From contig CAJYIX010000007.1 of the NCBI GenBank assembly GCA_913775315.1, forward strand, positions 1 to 64,000: a DNA stretch of 64,000 nt, written 5' to 3'. Within the stretch, counting starts at the first letter, position 1. The number at the start of each line of letters is the position of its first letter. Of the stretch, positions 48,609 through 56,925 are shown one piece after another. Below the pieces are notes generated by a model. It was not told the origin of the DNA. It worked only from the letters and a program-made list of their open reading frames with translations, and made no database searches. Both the position numbers and the translations under genes were made by a program. Origin of the DNA: an uncultured Sphingomonas sp. Lineage in GTDB: Bacteria > Pseudomonadota > Alphaproteobacteria > Sphingomonadales > Sphingomonadaceae.

Positions 48609-50044
48609 AGCTTCCAGTCCCAGCCGAGCGGGTCACCGTCCATGACCTCCACACCCGCGCTGGCGAGTTCGTCGCGGAGGAGGTCGGAGCGGGCGAAGTC
48701 CTTGGCTGCGCGCGCCTCTCGCCGCTCGGTCAGCTTGGCCTCGATAGCGGCGTCGTCGATCGTGGCATCGGCGGGACGGAGCCGCAGGTCGGCGCGCGTG
48801 ATCGTCGCCAGTTGAAGCCCCAGCACGCGGTCGAATGCGCCCGCGGCTTCAACGCGGTCTGCGGGTGACAGCGACTTGTCTGCGAGCAGATCATCCAGCA
48901 CCGGCAACACGCGCGGCGTGTTGAGGTCGTCGCTGATCGCGGCGTCGAACGCCTCGCGGTGCCGGTCGACCGCCCCGCGGGACGCCTTATCCGACGCCCC
49001 GCGCAGCTTCTCGATCGTCTGCACCAGCCGCTTCAGCCGGGTCTGTGCCGCGATCACATTGTCCCAGGTGAACTCCAACTCGCTGCGATAATGCGCCGAC
49101 AGGCACATCAGGCGGTAGCTGAGCGGATGGATGCCGCGATCAACCAGCGTCTGAAGCCGCAGGAACTCGCCCGTCGACTTCGACATCTTGCCGCCGCGGT
49201 CGACAAGGAAGTTGTTGTGCATCCACATCCGTGCGCCGGTGAAGCCGGGCTCCGCGTCGGTGCAGCCGCAATTGGCCTGGTTCTGCGCAATCTCGTTTGG
49301 ATGGTGGATCTCGCGATGGTCGATGCCGCCGGTGTGGATGTCGAACGGGTGGCCGAGCTCGGCAAGGCTCATCACCGAGCATTCGAGGTGCCAGCCCGGC
49401 GCCCCGCGGCCCCAGGGCGAGTCCCATTCCATCTGCCGCTGCTCGCCGGGTGGGGAGGTGCGCCAGATCGCGAAGTCCTGCGGATTGCGCTTGCCACCCA
49501 CCGGGTCGATCCGGCTCTCACCCGCATCCGTCGCCGCGCGGGCAAGGCGACCATAATCGGGCACCGTGGACACGTCAAAATAGAGCCCGCTGTCGAGGAC
49601 GTAGCAGTGCCGCTCGGCGATCGTCTCGGCAAACGCGATCATTTGCGGGACGTAGTCGGTGGCGACCGTCCACGTTGCCGGCGGGGTGATGTTCAGTCGC
49701 TCCACATCCAGCTTGAACGCCTGCGTATAGTGCGCTGCCACGTCCCAGATGGACTTTTGCTGCGCACGGGCGGCTTTCTCCATCTTGTCGTCGCCGGCAT
49801 CGGCGTCGCTGGTCAGATGGCCGACATCGGTGATGTTGATGATATGCTTGAGGCCGAACCCCTTCCACCGCATCGCGCGTCCCAGCGTGTCGGCGAACAG
49901 GAAGGCGCGCATATTGCCGATATGCTGGTAATTATAGACCGTCGGCCCGCAGGTGTAGATCCGCACCTCGGTGGGGTCGATCGGGCGGAAGTCCTCGATT
50001 GACCGGGTGAGCGAATTGTAGAGCTTCAAAGGGGCGCCGTTCAT
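48605..50044 (-). CDS. cysS: Cysteinyl-tRNA synthetase
   Basis: 479 residues from ATG 50042-50044; class I synthetase. HIGH motif in YNYQHIGNMRAF, KMSKS in GGKMSKSTGEF, and zinc ligands around SAHYRSELEF and CGCTDAEPGF. The ATG overlaps the oxidoreductase stop as TGATG, coupling the two. Convergent with the DsbD gene. Confidence 0.97.
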   Translation of the reverse strand: MNGAPLKLYNSLTRSIEDFRPIDPTEVRIYTCGPTVYNYQHIGNMRAFLFADTLGRAMRWKGFGLKHIINITDVGHLTSDADAGDDKMEKAARAQQKSIWDVAAHYTQAFKLDVERLNITPPATWTVATDYVPQMIAFAETIAERHCYVLDSGLYFDVSTVPDYGRLARAATDAGESRIDPVGGKRNPQDFAIWRTSPPGEQRQMEWDSPWGRGAPGWHLECSVMSLAELGHPFDIHTGGIDHREIHHPNEIAQNQANCGCTDAEPGFTGARMWMHNNFLVDRGGKMSKSTGEFLRLQTLVDRGIHPLSYRLMCLSAHYRSELEFTWDNVIAAQTRLKRLVQTIEKLRGASDKASRGAVDRHREAFDAAISDDLNTPRVLPVLDDLLADKSLSPADRVEAAGAFDRVLGLQLATITRADLRLRPADATIDDAAIEAKLTERREARAAKDFARSDLLRDELASAGVEVMDGDPLGWDWKL

Positions 50045-51645
50045 CACGCCCGCTTAAGCAGGCCGAGGCGCCCCGCCAAGCCCCGGTCGGCGAGGATCGC
50101 CCTCGCCGCATTGTGGCCCGGTGCGCCGGTGACGCCGCCGCCCGGATGCGCGCCCGCCCCGCAGAGGTAGAGACCCGCGATCGGCATCCGGTATCGCCCA
50201 TGCCCCAGTACGGGCCGCGCGGCCCACAGCTGGTCGAGCGACATGCGCCCGTGAAAGATGTCGCCGCCCGCCAGCCCGAACTTGCGTTCGAGGTCGAGCG
50301 GCGAATGGATCTGGCGCGCGAGTATGCTGGCGCGAAAGCCGGGGGCGTAGGTTTCGATTGTGTCGATGATCGTGTCGGCCGCCGCCTCTCGCGCGTGGTC
50401 CCAGCTTCGGCCGCCGGGCAGCACCGGATTGAACTGCTGACAGAACAGGCTCGCGACATGCTGTCCCGGCGGCGCGAGCGTGTCGTCGAGCGTCGAGGGA
50501 ATCAGCATCTCGACGATTGGCTCGCGTGACCAGCCGAGCGCCTTTGAATCGGCGAACGCCCGCTCCATGTAATCAAGGCTGGGGGCCATGATGATGCCCG
50601 CCGACAGGTGGGGACCGGCTTTGGGCTTGGCAGTGAAGCGGGGCAGTTCGCTGAGCGCCAGGTTCATGCGAAAGCTGCCCGAGCCGACCGCGTAACTGGC
50701 GATCCGCGCGCGAAAGTCGGCATCGAGGTCGGCGGGATCGACCAGCTTTTCGAACAGCGGCCTCGGCCCGAGATTGCCGACGACGCGCGAAGCGGCGAAG
50801 TCGCGGCCGTCCACGAGGCGCACGCCCGCCACCCGGCCGCCATCGGTCAGCACGCGCGCGACGGGCGCCTCGACCTCGATCTCGACCCCTGCATCGCGGC
50901 AGGCCGCCGCCATCGCCTGCGTGATCGCACCCATCCCGCCGATCGCATGGCCCCATGCGCCGCGATTGCCGTTCACCTCGCCGAACACGTGGTGGAGGAG
51001 GACATAGGCACTGCCCGGCGTATCCGGACCGGCATGGTTGCCGACGACCGCGTCGAAGCCGAACACCGCCTGCACCGGATCGCTTTCGAACCAGCCCGAC
51101 AGGAACTCGCGCGCGCTTTTTGTGAAGAGGGCGAGCGCGTCGCGCTGCGCCACTGCGGTCATTTGTCGCGCTCGCATCGCCAGTGACAGCGCCTCGCCGA
51201 TCGAAGTGCCGCGGGGCGGCGGGCGGAGCGCGAGGTCGCGCAGCAGGTCGGCGACCCGCTCCACGGCTGCGTAATAGGCGGGCAGCCGCTCGGCATCGCG
51301 GGCGGAGTACTTCGCGAACTCGGCCTGCGCCGCCGAGATCCCGCCACCCAAGCTCAGGCTGCGGCCGTCGGGTAGGGGTAGAAAATTGGACAACGGCCGC
51401 TCGACAATCCGCAGACTGCGTTCGTGCAGGCGCATGTCTGTGATGATGCGGGCCTGGAGCAAGCTGACAGTATAGCTGGCGGTCGAGTTCCGAAAGCCGG
51501 GGTGAAAACTTTCGGTGACGGCCGCGCCGCCAACCACGTCACGCGCCTCGAACATCTTAACGCGAAGCCCCGCGCGGGCGAGATACCAGGCGCAGACGAG
51601 GCCGTTATGGCCCGCGCCGATGATAAGCGCGTCGTATCGTTCCAT
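50044..51645 (-). CDS. PYROXD2-like FAD-dependent oxidoreductase (phytoene desaturase superfamily)
   Basis: 533 residues from ATG 51643-51645. FAD-binding ALIIGAGHNGLVCAWYLARA at the N-terminus and the GAGAHPGGGVTGAPGHNAAR signature at the C-terminus. The sequence resembles PYROXD2 rather than CrtI; no carotenoid genes lie nearby. Substrate unknown. Coupled to cysS by TGATG. A TTG at 51679-51681 would extend it. Confidence 0.85.
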   Translation of the reverse strand: MERYDALIIGAGHNGLVCAWYLARAGLRVKMFEARDVVGGAAVTESFHPGFRNSTASYTVSLLQARIITDMRLHERSLRIVERPLSNFLPLPDGRSLSLGGGISAAQAEFAKYSARDAERLPAYYAAVERVADLLRDLALRPPPRGTSIGEALSLAMRARQMTAVAQRDALALFTKSAREFLSGWFESDPVQAVFGFDAVVGNHAGPDTPGSAYVLLHHVFGEVNGNRGAWGHAIGGMGAITQAMAAACRDAGVEIEVEAPVARVLTDGGRVAGVRLVDGRDFAASRVVGNLGPRPLFEKLVDPADLDADFRARIASYAVGSGSFRMNLALSELPRFTAKPKAGPHLSAGIIMAPSLDYMERAFADSKALGWSREPIVEMLIPSTLDDTLAPPGQHVASLFCQQFNPVLPGGRSWDHAREAAADTIIDTIETYAPGFRASILARQIHSPLDLERKFGLAGGDIFHGRMSLDQLWAARPVLGHGRYRMPIAGLYLCGAGAHPGGGVTGAPGHNAARAILADRGLAGRLGLLKRA

Positions 51646-51681
51646 GCCGCCGGTGGTGCCCCGCCGGCGGCTGGCGGTCAA

Positions 51682-51915
51682 TCAGGCCGCGAGGGGCGCA
51701 AACGGCTTGTTGCCGACTGACCGGAACAGGCCGGTGCCGGAGGTCTGGCCGGTGCGGATTGGCAGCGCGGTCGCGCAATAGGCGCATTCGGCGGTCAGAC
51801 GCCCGACCAGCCAGTGCGACCGACCGCAACCGGGGCAATGGTTCGCCTCGTTCATGCGATAGGCGATGCGATATCCCGCGCCGCTGGGACTGAAGGGCAG
51901 GCTTCCGAGCTGCAT
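51682..51915 (-). CDS. Small zinc-ribbon protein at the edge of the phage-like region
   Basis: 77 residues: CPGCGRSHWLVGRLTAECAYC is a two-CxxC zinc ribbon (the motif is split by about 16 residues). Its ATG has GGGGAG upstream and lies next to a 28-bp palindrome (51928-51955). It may be host or phage; its stop lies 36 bp from the start of the oxidoreductase gene. Confidence 0.7.
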   Translation of the reverse strand: MQLGSLPFSPSGAGYRIAYRMNEANHCPGCGRSHWLVGRLTAECAYCATALPIRTGQTSGTGLFRSVGNKPFAPLAA

Positions 51916-51927
51916 TTCCCGACTCCC

Positions 51928-51955
51928 CGTGTGATGGTTTCACCATCGTAACACG
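51928..51955. promoter_or_regulatory. Inverted repeat before the zinc-ribbon gene
   Basis: CGTGTGATGGT-TTC-ACCATCGTAACACG (arms CGTGT/ACACG and GATGGT/ACCATC), 12 bp upstream of the minus-strand ATG and near the phage-like region's left end. Operator-like. Confidence 0.5.
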
Positions 51956-52130
51956 GATGAATCGTGCTTTGTTCCCGATGAAGCGAGCGCAAGCGAAAAA
52001 GTTAACGCCGTGGCGCCGTTGCAACATGTCGACAGGGAGGAACGGTTCGTCGCGCTGGCGGCGCGGCAGATGGAGGCCCGAGCCGGGGTTAACTTGTCCC
52101 CCAAAATCAAGCCACTGGCGAGGTCTAACC

Positions 52131-52595
52131 ATGACAATTGACGCACGCGCGGCCAACGAGTCGCGGGGCAACTGTCTAACCGGTTTTCAGTCTGCCGGGG
52201 GCGGGGAGAACGAGAAAAAAGCTGCGCTGCTCGCGCTGGCGGAGCGGGTGAAGGCGGCGACGGCGGGCGACGGCCGGCTGAGCGTCGAAGTCGAAATTGC
52301 CGTCCTAGGCTACCCGGAGAAAGCATACGATCGGCGCTCTGCGAGCTGGCCTTCGGACAGGATGGAGTTCGCCCGCCAATGGCTGGGGTCGCGCTACACC
52401 TCATCCATCGACGCTGCGATGACGCTGGTCCCAGAGGGGCTTTTCGCGCGCATCTATGGCGAGTGGCCGCAGGCGATCATCGTTCGCGGCGAGGCGGGCT
52501 ACCCGGAGGTCTCCCGAAGCTGCGCGTTGACCATGCCGCTCGCGCTGACCTCCGCCGCCCTCCGAGCGCGCGCTGCGATGATGGGGGAGGGGTGA
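52131..52595 (+). CDS. Phage-type protein of unknown function (start of rightward cluster)
   Basis: 154 residues from ATG 52131 (MTIDARAANESRGNCLTGFQ). The central YTSSIDAAMTLVPEG and later ALTSAALRARAAM match a conserved alphaproteobacterial prophage protein family (recognised from memory, not searched). The longer frame to 51957 lacks support. Its stop overlaps the next start (TGATG). Confidence 0.75.
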   Translation: MTIDARAANESRGNCLTGFQSAGGGENEKKAALLALAERVKAATAGDGRLSVEVEIAVLGYPEKAYDRRSASWPSDRMEFARQWLGSRYTSSIDAAMTLVPEGLFARIYGEWPQAIIVRGEAGYPEVSRSCALTMPLALTSAALRARAAMMGEG

Positions 52596-52765
52596 TGGCG
52601 GACGAACCTAACCTGCCGATGGACCTGCCGATCGCGGTCGATCCGAACGCCAGACCGACCCCGCCGGCGATGAAGCCGTGCCGGTTCTGCGGCTACCCAC
52701 GTGAAGCCGACGCGGCGGGCGGCCTCTGCGATGAATGCTGGGAAAGCGACTGGGAGCCGGGTTGA
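52595..52765 (+). CDS. Small zinc-ribbon phage protein
   Basis: 56 residues, Met codon 52595 with GGGGAGGGG upstream. CRFCGYPREADAAGGLCDEC is a zinc-ribbon. Overlaps the previous and next genes (TGATG). Confidence 0.8.
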   Translation: MADEPNLPMDLPIAVDPNARPTPPAMKPCRFCGYPREADAAGGLCDECWESDWEPG

Positions 52766-52938
52766 TGGCCGAGACGCCAACTTACGACCGCTACTGGCGC
52801 ATCCGCGTCCGTCTGTCGGACCGCTTCGGCCAGCGCTGCCGCGTCCTCGCCCGGGGAACCATGAACAGCGCGCAGATTGAGTTCGAGGACGGCACCCGTC
52901 ACATTGTCAGCCGCAACGCGTTCAGGAAGGTGCGCTGA
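52765..52938 (+). CDS. Small phage protein, beta-rich
   Basis: 57 residues (MAETPTYDRYWRIRVRLSDR). No domain recognised. Tight TGATG overlaps on both sides indicate an operon. Confidence 0.7.
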   Translation: MAETPTYDRYWRIRVRLSDRFGQRCRVLARGTMNSAQIEFEDGTRHIVSRNAFRKVR

Positions 52939-53255
52939 TGGCCCTCTGGTTCATCTGCAACCGCTGGATCGACCAGGTGAAGGGCTGGCGCTGCCGGCGC
53001 GAGGACGGCCACGACGGGGCGTGCAGCCCGCACCTGAACCCCATCTATCCCCCAAGTTCAGGATGCGTCATCCTGCCGGTCCCTACGACCGGAGGATGGC
53101 CGACCATGACCGACGACGAGATCGACGCGCTCGAGGCGGAACTCGCCGGGCTGACCGACCAGGAGGTCGTTCGGAGGTTGAACGAGGCGCCGGTGGAAAG
53201 CCGGCAGTTCGAGATCATCGTCGGCGAGACGGAGCGCCGGAACCTCGACGGGTGA
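52938..53255 (+). CDS. Phage protein of unknown function
   Basis: 105 residues. N-terminal WFICNRWIDQVKGWRCRRED with a Cys pair; second half acidic helix (TDDEIDALEAELAGLTDQEV). Stop overlaps the next small gene (GTGA). Confidence 0.65.
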   Translation: MALWFICNRWIDQVKGWRCRREDGHDGACSPHLNPIYPPSSGCVILPVPTTGGWPTMTDDEIDALEAELAGLTDQEVVRRLNEAPVESRQFEIIVGETERRNLDG

Positions 53256-53332
53256 AGCTGCGGGCATTCCATGTTGAGGTGGTGCTGCTCGCTATCGCGA
53301 TGCTGATCGGCCTGCTCGCCGCCTTCCTCTAG
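53252..53332 (+). CDS. 26-residue single-helix membrane peptide
   Basis: GTG at 53252 in the stop of the previous gene (GTGA). The peptide VKLRAFHVEVVLLAIAMLIG plus LLAAFL is one hydrophobic helix. Too short for usual gene finders. Its stop (53330-53332) overlaps the minus-strand gene's stop. Confidence 0.55.
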   Translation: MKLRAFHVEVVLLAIAMLIGLLAAFL

Positions 53333-53625
53333 CCCCGCAGCCTCGCCGCCAGCTTCCGCCACTCCGCTTCCGTCCGCGGCGGCCGATCCATCGTCGGCTT
53401 CTGATGCGTCACCCGGACGAGATCAGGCCGAGCCCCGCACCGCGAGCACCGGATGCGCTGGCGTACAAATGCCACCCGGCTATCCCAGCGTTGCACCATG
53501 AACATGCGATCCAGCCATTCGCCCGAGATCACCGCGCGGCGCTGGCACCCGGAGCAGCCGACGGCGAGATTGCCGCGCTTCCTGGCGATGTCGCCCAGCG
53601 TCTCGAATCGCGTGTTCGCGCTCAT
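53329..53625 (-). CDS. Zinc-ribbon protein on the opposite strand
   Basis: 98 residues: GCSGCQRRAV and IRCSRCGARP form a two-CxxC zinc ribbon. Start ATG 53623-53625. It is the only gene in the cluster going left, placed between two rightward groups. Confidence 0.75.
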   Translation of the reverse strand: MSANTRFETLGDIARKRGNLAVGCSGCQRRAVISGEWLDRMFMVQRWDSRVAFVRQRIRCSRCGARPDLVRVTHQKPTMDRPPRTEAEWRKLAARLRG

Positions 53626-53704
53626 CCGCCCCGCGTGCCAATTCCAGAACGGATAGGGAACATGGTATGTGCCCGGTACGGCGAGTCGCCCACAGGAGAT
53701 TTCG

Positions 53705-53941
53705 ATGCAGGATCAACAATCGCGCTACGCGACCAAGCGCGAGCCGTTCGGACGATGGCTGCTGGCACAGCGCAGCCGGGGGGACTGGATCGACGGTCTG
53801 GCCGACGCGGCGCGCGCCGATCGCGCGTTCCCGAAGGACGGCGATGTCGAGGCGGTGCGCGCGCGGCTCCAGCAGCTGAGCGCCGATCCGGACGCTTTCG
53901 AGGCGCTTGATGACGCCGAGCTGCACTGGCTGTCGCTATGA
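53705..53941 (+). CDS. YozE/SAM-like fold protein
   Basis: 78 residues from ATG 53705. FGRWLLAQRSRGDWIDGLAD and FPKDGDVEAVRARLQ fit the YozE SAM-like family, common in prophages. The stop overlaps the HTH gene (ATGA). Confidence 0.75.
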   Translation: MQDQQSRYATKREPFGRWLLAQRSRGDWIDGLADAARADRAFPKDGDVEAVRARLQQLSADPDAFEALDDAELHWLSL

Positions 53942-54225
53942 GGATCGTCACGTCGGCCGAGGCGCGAGCCAATCTCGACGCCGCCGCCCAGGCGCTCGGC
54001 TGCTCGCACGTCATGTGCTCGCGGGCGATTGGCCGCGGCGATGGCTATGTCGGCCGCCACATCCGGGAGGGCGTGCCCGCGCTGCTGTCGGATCGCGATG
54101 CGCGGACGATCGCCGACTTTCTCGGCGCGGATCCGCGCAAGTTCGGCGTCATCATGCCAGCGGCAAAGAAGCCCGATACGCGTCCGTGGTGGCGCAAGCC
54201 GATGCGAGATCGATTAGATAATTGA
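53938..54225 (+). CDS. Phage HTH regulator-like protein
   Basis: 95 residues. HTH-like SHVMCSRAIGRGDGYVGRHI and REGVPALLSDRDARTIADFL resembles the N-terminal half of CI/LexA-type regulators; the C-terminal autocleavage half is missing. Candidate phage regulator. Coupled to the YozE-like gene. Confidence 0.7.
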   Translation: MRIVTSAEARANLDAAAQALGCSHVMCSRAIGRGDGYVGRHIREGVPALLSDRDARTIADFLGADPRKFGVIMPAAKKPDTRPWWRKPMRDRLDN

Positions 54226-54357
54226 TCCAATTGTTGTTGATCATCGCGCGCCTCCCCACCAAATTCGCTAGCTAGGAAGCTTGCCGTTGCCCCGCAGCAA
54301 CGGCTTGATAGTGTGATTGTGAACCGATAGAGGCGCGACGAATCATGGGAGCGGAAA

Positions 54358-54678
54358 ATGGCAGATTCGACTGAGCAAACCGCAGCACCCAACGTAATGC
54401 CTGTCAGCCCTTTGGCGGTGCCTCGCTTTTGGTGCACGCAGTTTAGCATTATCGGATCCGATCACGAGGTCGTTCTCGCCGCTGGCAGCTTGGCGGTGAT
54501 GCAGCATGAGAACGGCGACAGCTCCGGAGTAGTAATACCGGCTCTTCAGATGAGCCTGTCGCCGCTGTCGGCGAAAGAGCTATCGGCCATTTTGGCGCAG
54601 TACGTTGAGCAGTACGAAGCGAACCACGGACCGCTGAAGTCCGAGTTCGTTGCAACGCTTGGCCAAGCCGACACGTAA
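54358..54678 (+). CDS. Small protein, DUF3467-like by pattern
   Basis: 106 residues. The HEVVLAAGS...PALQMSLSPLSAKELSAILA and VEQYEANHG layout resembles DUF3467, but I am not certain. AT-richer than its neighbours; it is followed after 6 bp by a candidate nuclease. Confidence 0.5.
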   Translation: MADSTEQTAAPNVMPVSPLAVPRFWCTQFSIIGSDHEVVLAAGSLAVMQHENGDSSGVVIPALQMSLSPLSAKELSAILAQYVEQYEANHGPLKSEFVATLGQADT

Positions 54679-54684
54679 TCCGCA

Positions 54685-55026
54685 GTGTCGTCCTATCGTG
54701 TGCTACTTGCGGCCAAAAGCCCTGCGCCTCGGATCATAACTGGTCCTGTCGTCCTGTATCAGCATACATGGCGCGACCATATTGAGCCTCATCATGACGT
54801 GGACTTGCAAGCGATTAATCGGACTATGGCCGATCCTTGCATCATTTGTGAGAGCGCGACCGTTCCGGGAAATTTAGTTTTTATTAATACTCGCGATATT
54901 AATGAGTGGAATGACGTCTTGCGCGTACCTGTCAAACCGGCAGGCGATACGAACATCGTTGTCAGCGCATACCACTCGGACGCTGCGACGCATGGCACTA
55001 TCGTTTGGCAACGCGGTGATGATTAA
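54685..55026 (+). CDS. Candidate PBECR-like nuclease (toxin-type)
   Basis: 113 residues from GTG 54685. HTWRDHIEPHHDV...INRTMADPCIICESA and LRVPVKPAGDTNIVVSAYHS resemble the phage Barnase-EndoU-ColicinE5-RelE-like (PBECR/DUF4258-like) nuclease family (from memory). Catalytic residues not proven. AT-richer composition. The DUF2283 gene overlaps its end. Confidence 0.5.
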   Translation: MSSYRVLLAAKSPAPRIITGPVVLYQHTWRDHIEPHHDVDLQAINRTMADPCIICESATVPGNLVFINTRDINEWNDVLRVPVKPAGDTNIVVSAYHSDAATHGTIVWQRGDD

Positions 55027-55291
55027 GGGTATGACCCGCCAAATTAGGTCAAGCTACGACGAGTTAGCAGATGTTCTCTACATCTCCGTCGGCCCACGTC
55101 TTCGAACTCGTGCACGCGAGGACGATAGCGGCATAGTATGGAGATCGACCGAAGCCGGAGATGTTGTAGGCGCGACCGTGCAGGCCGCTACTCGGTGGCG
55201 CGATCGGCGCAGGGAGCTTTTGAGCACCCTTGCAGGTCGGCTTTCGCTTGATGAGGCAGCTCTGTCGGAAAGCCTTAATTCGGCGTTGTGA
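55019..55291 (+). CDS. DUF2283 domain protein (possible antitoxin-type partner)
   Basis: 90 residues from ATG 55019, or 86 from ATG 55031. YDELADVLYISVGPRLRTRA is the DUF2283 signature; DUF2283 genes frequently follow DUF4258-type genes. Overlaps the upstream nuclease-like gene by about 8 bp, as in toxin-antitoxin pairs. Confidence 0.7.
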   Translation: MIKGMTRQIRSSYDELADVLYISVGPRLRTRAREDDSGIVWRSTEAGDVVGATVQAATRWRDRRRELLSTLAGRLSLDEAALSESLNSAL

Positions 55292-55295
55292 AAGG

Positions 55296-55541
55296 CTAGT
55301 TCTCCTCGCCGCCGACGCATTTTCGACCCGTCCGCCAGATCACGTCCGTGCAGCCCCATAGCCGCTCCCAGCCCGCGATCCGATTGTTCCCCCGCTCGAC
55401 CGCCCCGATCGCCTCAGCGAGCCGCTCATAGACCTCCTCGAGGACGTTGCGGCTGATCGTCACATCGTCGCCCGCACGCGGCGTGGCGGTCAGCGGCTTA
55501 AGACCACCGGCTGCGCTCTCCGGTCTTACGGGGATCTGCAA
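55296..55541 (-). CDS. Small leftward protein before HicA
   Basis: About 82 residues from TTG near 55539-55541; a longer frame to 55604 would cross the hic promoter. Sequence DDVTISRNVLEEVYERLAEA is a helical region; Cys near the end. Function unknown. Confidence 0.5.
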   Translation of the reverse strand: MQIPVRPESAAGGLKPLTATPRAGDDVTISRNVLEEVYERLAEAIGAVERGNNRIAGWERLWGCTDVIWRTGRKCVGGEEN

Positions 55542-55569
55542 TTGATGTGTACTCAATGTGTATTGGTAC

Positions 55570-55605
55570 TTGACTGCTTGTTCGGTGGTGTGTATTGCAT
55601 ACACA
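55570..55605 (+). promoter_or_regulatory. hicAB promoter with palindromic operator
   Basis: TTGACT (55570-55575), 17 bp, TATTGC (55593-55598). The palindrome TGTGTAT-TGC-ATACACA (55589-55605) covers the -10 region. HicB-type proteins bind such sites. Confidence 0.65.
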
Positions 55606-55621
55606 TACAGGGAGCGCAGTG

Positions 55622-55810
55622 ATGAAGAGCCGGGAAGTCATCAAGAAGATCGAAGCGGATGGCTGGTTCGAGGTTCGTCAGAGTGGCAGCCACAAGCAGT
55701 TCCGCCACCCCTCAAAGCCCGGCACCGTCACCGTCCCGCATCCCAAAAGCGACCTGCCGATCGGCACCCTCAAAAGCATCAGCAGACAGACAGGCGTGCC
55801 GCTCCCCTGA
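55622..55810 (+). CDS. hicA: HicA mRNA interferase toxin
   Basis: 62 residues from ATG 55622 after GGGAG. Double-stranded RNA-binding-like fold; catalytic His expected in SGSHKQFRHP. The gene order hicA-hicB and an upstream palindrome fit a type II system. Confidence 0.9.
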   Translation: MKSREVIKKIEADGWFEVRQSGSHKQFRHPSKPGTVTVPHPKSDLPIGTLKSISRQTGVPLP

Positions 55811-55886
55811 TCGGGGGCGGCTCATTGATCAAGGCGGGCGCCCGGCACTGCCGATGGATGTCCCGCCAGAAGCGAAGGAACGAACA

Positions 55887-56276
55887 ATGGCCACCGTCTA
55901 CTATCCCGCAATTGTCGAGCGCGGCCCTGAAGGCTTCGGCGTCTATTTTCCTGACCTGCCCGGCTGCGTGTCGGCGGGCGCCACGGCGCAGGAAGCGGTA
56001 GAGAACGCCGAAGAAGCGCTGAACGGCCATCTGGCCGTCTCGGCAGAGCACGGCGACCTGATCCCCGATCCCAGCGACATCGCCGACATCGTGGCCGAGG
56101 AGGGCTCCGAGGAGGCCTTCCGCACCCTTGTCCGCGGCGAGCGCGCCAGCCGCGCGGTCCGCGTGCAGGTGACGATCGACGAGGGCCTTCTCGCGCGCAT
56201 CGACCGCGTTGCCTCGAACCGGTCGGGCTTCTTGGCTGACGCTGCGCGAGCGGCACTGGCGGCACGAGCCTTGTGA
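55887..56276 (+). CDS. hicB: HicB antitoxin with a C-terminal RHH-like domain
   Basis: 129 residues from ATG 55887 (GAAGGA upstream). N-terminal HicB fold: YYPAIVERGPEGFGVYFPDL, PGCVSAGATAQEAVENAEEA; the C-terminal VQVTIDEGLLARIDRVASNR is a ribbon-helix-helix-like DNA-binding part. 76 bp separate it from hicA. Stop overlaps the DUF6961-like gene (GTGA). Confidence 0.9.
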   Translation: MATVYYPAIVERGPEGFGVYFPDLPGCVSAGATAQEAVENAEEALNGHLAVSAEHGDLIPDPSDIADIVAEEGSEEAFRTLVRGERASRAVRVQVTIDEGLLARIDRVASNRSGFLADAARAALAARAL

Positions 56277-56458
56277 CTCCGGACGAGGAGCGCTGGGCGG
56301 AGGCGCTGCTGATCGAGCGCCAGCATGGCGAGCGGGCCGCGATGCATGTCGCCAAGCGCATCGGCGCGCTGGTGCTCGCGGGCGACGAAGCCGGCGTCAC
56401 GCGTTGGAAGGAGATCGCGTTGCGACTGGATAGGCTTCTGAGCTCGCGCGAGTGCTAA
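56273..56458 (+). CDS. DUF6961-like small phage protein
   Basis: 61 residues from GTG 56273 overlapping the hicB stop. DEERWAEALLIERQHGERAA and GALVLAGDEAGVTRWKEIA match a family seen in sphingomonad prophages (from memory). Confidence 0.7.
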   Translation: MTPDEERWAEALLIERQHGERAAMHVAKRIGALVLAGDEAGVTRWKEIALRLDRLLSSREC

Positions 56459-56568
56459 AACGTTGCGGTTGCAAGCCTTGGCGTCCAGTTTCGGGGCCAA
56501 ATGTATCGCCGCCCAATTGACAGCCAACACGCATATCAAAGACGTTGCGTCATCGCCGGGAGGGCCAG

Positions 56569-56925
56569 ATGATTCGCTTGGTTTACTGTCTGATTGCGGC
56601 CGCAACTGTTGGTGCTTGCGACAATCAGCCAGAGAATCGACGAACTCAAACGCCCGATCGTCTTGCTGAAGCCTTGGCAACACCCGAGGCAAAAAACGCA
56701 GAGAAGGCGAGTTCTCAGGCGTCACTGATGAGCGATGCAGGCGAGCGCGCAGGACGCGCTGCTGATCGAATGGACGGCCGACTGCGAGCAAGTGCTCGGA
56801 TGCGCTGCTATCAAAGGGCGCACGCAGCCGCGGCCATCTGTGAACGGTCCCCAGACAAGCGGCAGGGTTGCAGGGATTTCGTGGCTGAGGATCTGAAGGT
56901 TTGCTTGGCGACGCTACCTGACTAG
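56569..56925 (+). CDS. Small lipoprotein next to the IS element
   Basis: 118 residues from ATG 56569 (GGGAGGG upstream). Lipobox TVGAC near residue 17; later a Cys-rich end (MRCYQRAHAAAAICERSPDK, QGCRDF, KVCLATLPD). Its TAG stop is in the CTAG target of the IS insertion, so it is intact. Confidence 0.75.
   Translation: MIRLVYCLIAAATVGACDNQPENRRTQTPDRLAEALATPEAKNAEKASSQASLMSDAGERAGRAADRMDGRLRASARMRCYQRAHAAAAICERSPDKRQGCRDFVAEDLKVCLATLPD

Noticed and set aside
50044-51645. Carotenoid phytoene desaturase CrtI
   Set aside because: The fold is shared, but the sequence matches PYROXD2-like proteins and no crt gene is nearby.
55296-55604. Long form of the small leftward gene
   Set aside because: The extra N-terminus crosses the hicAB promoter and operator and has no ribosome binding site.
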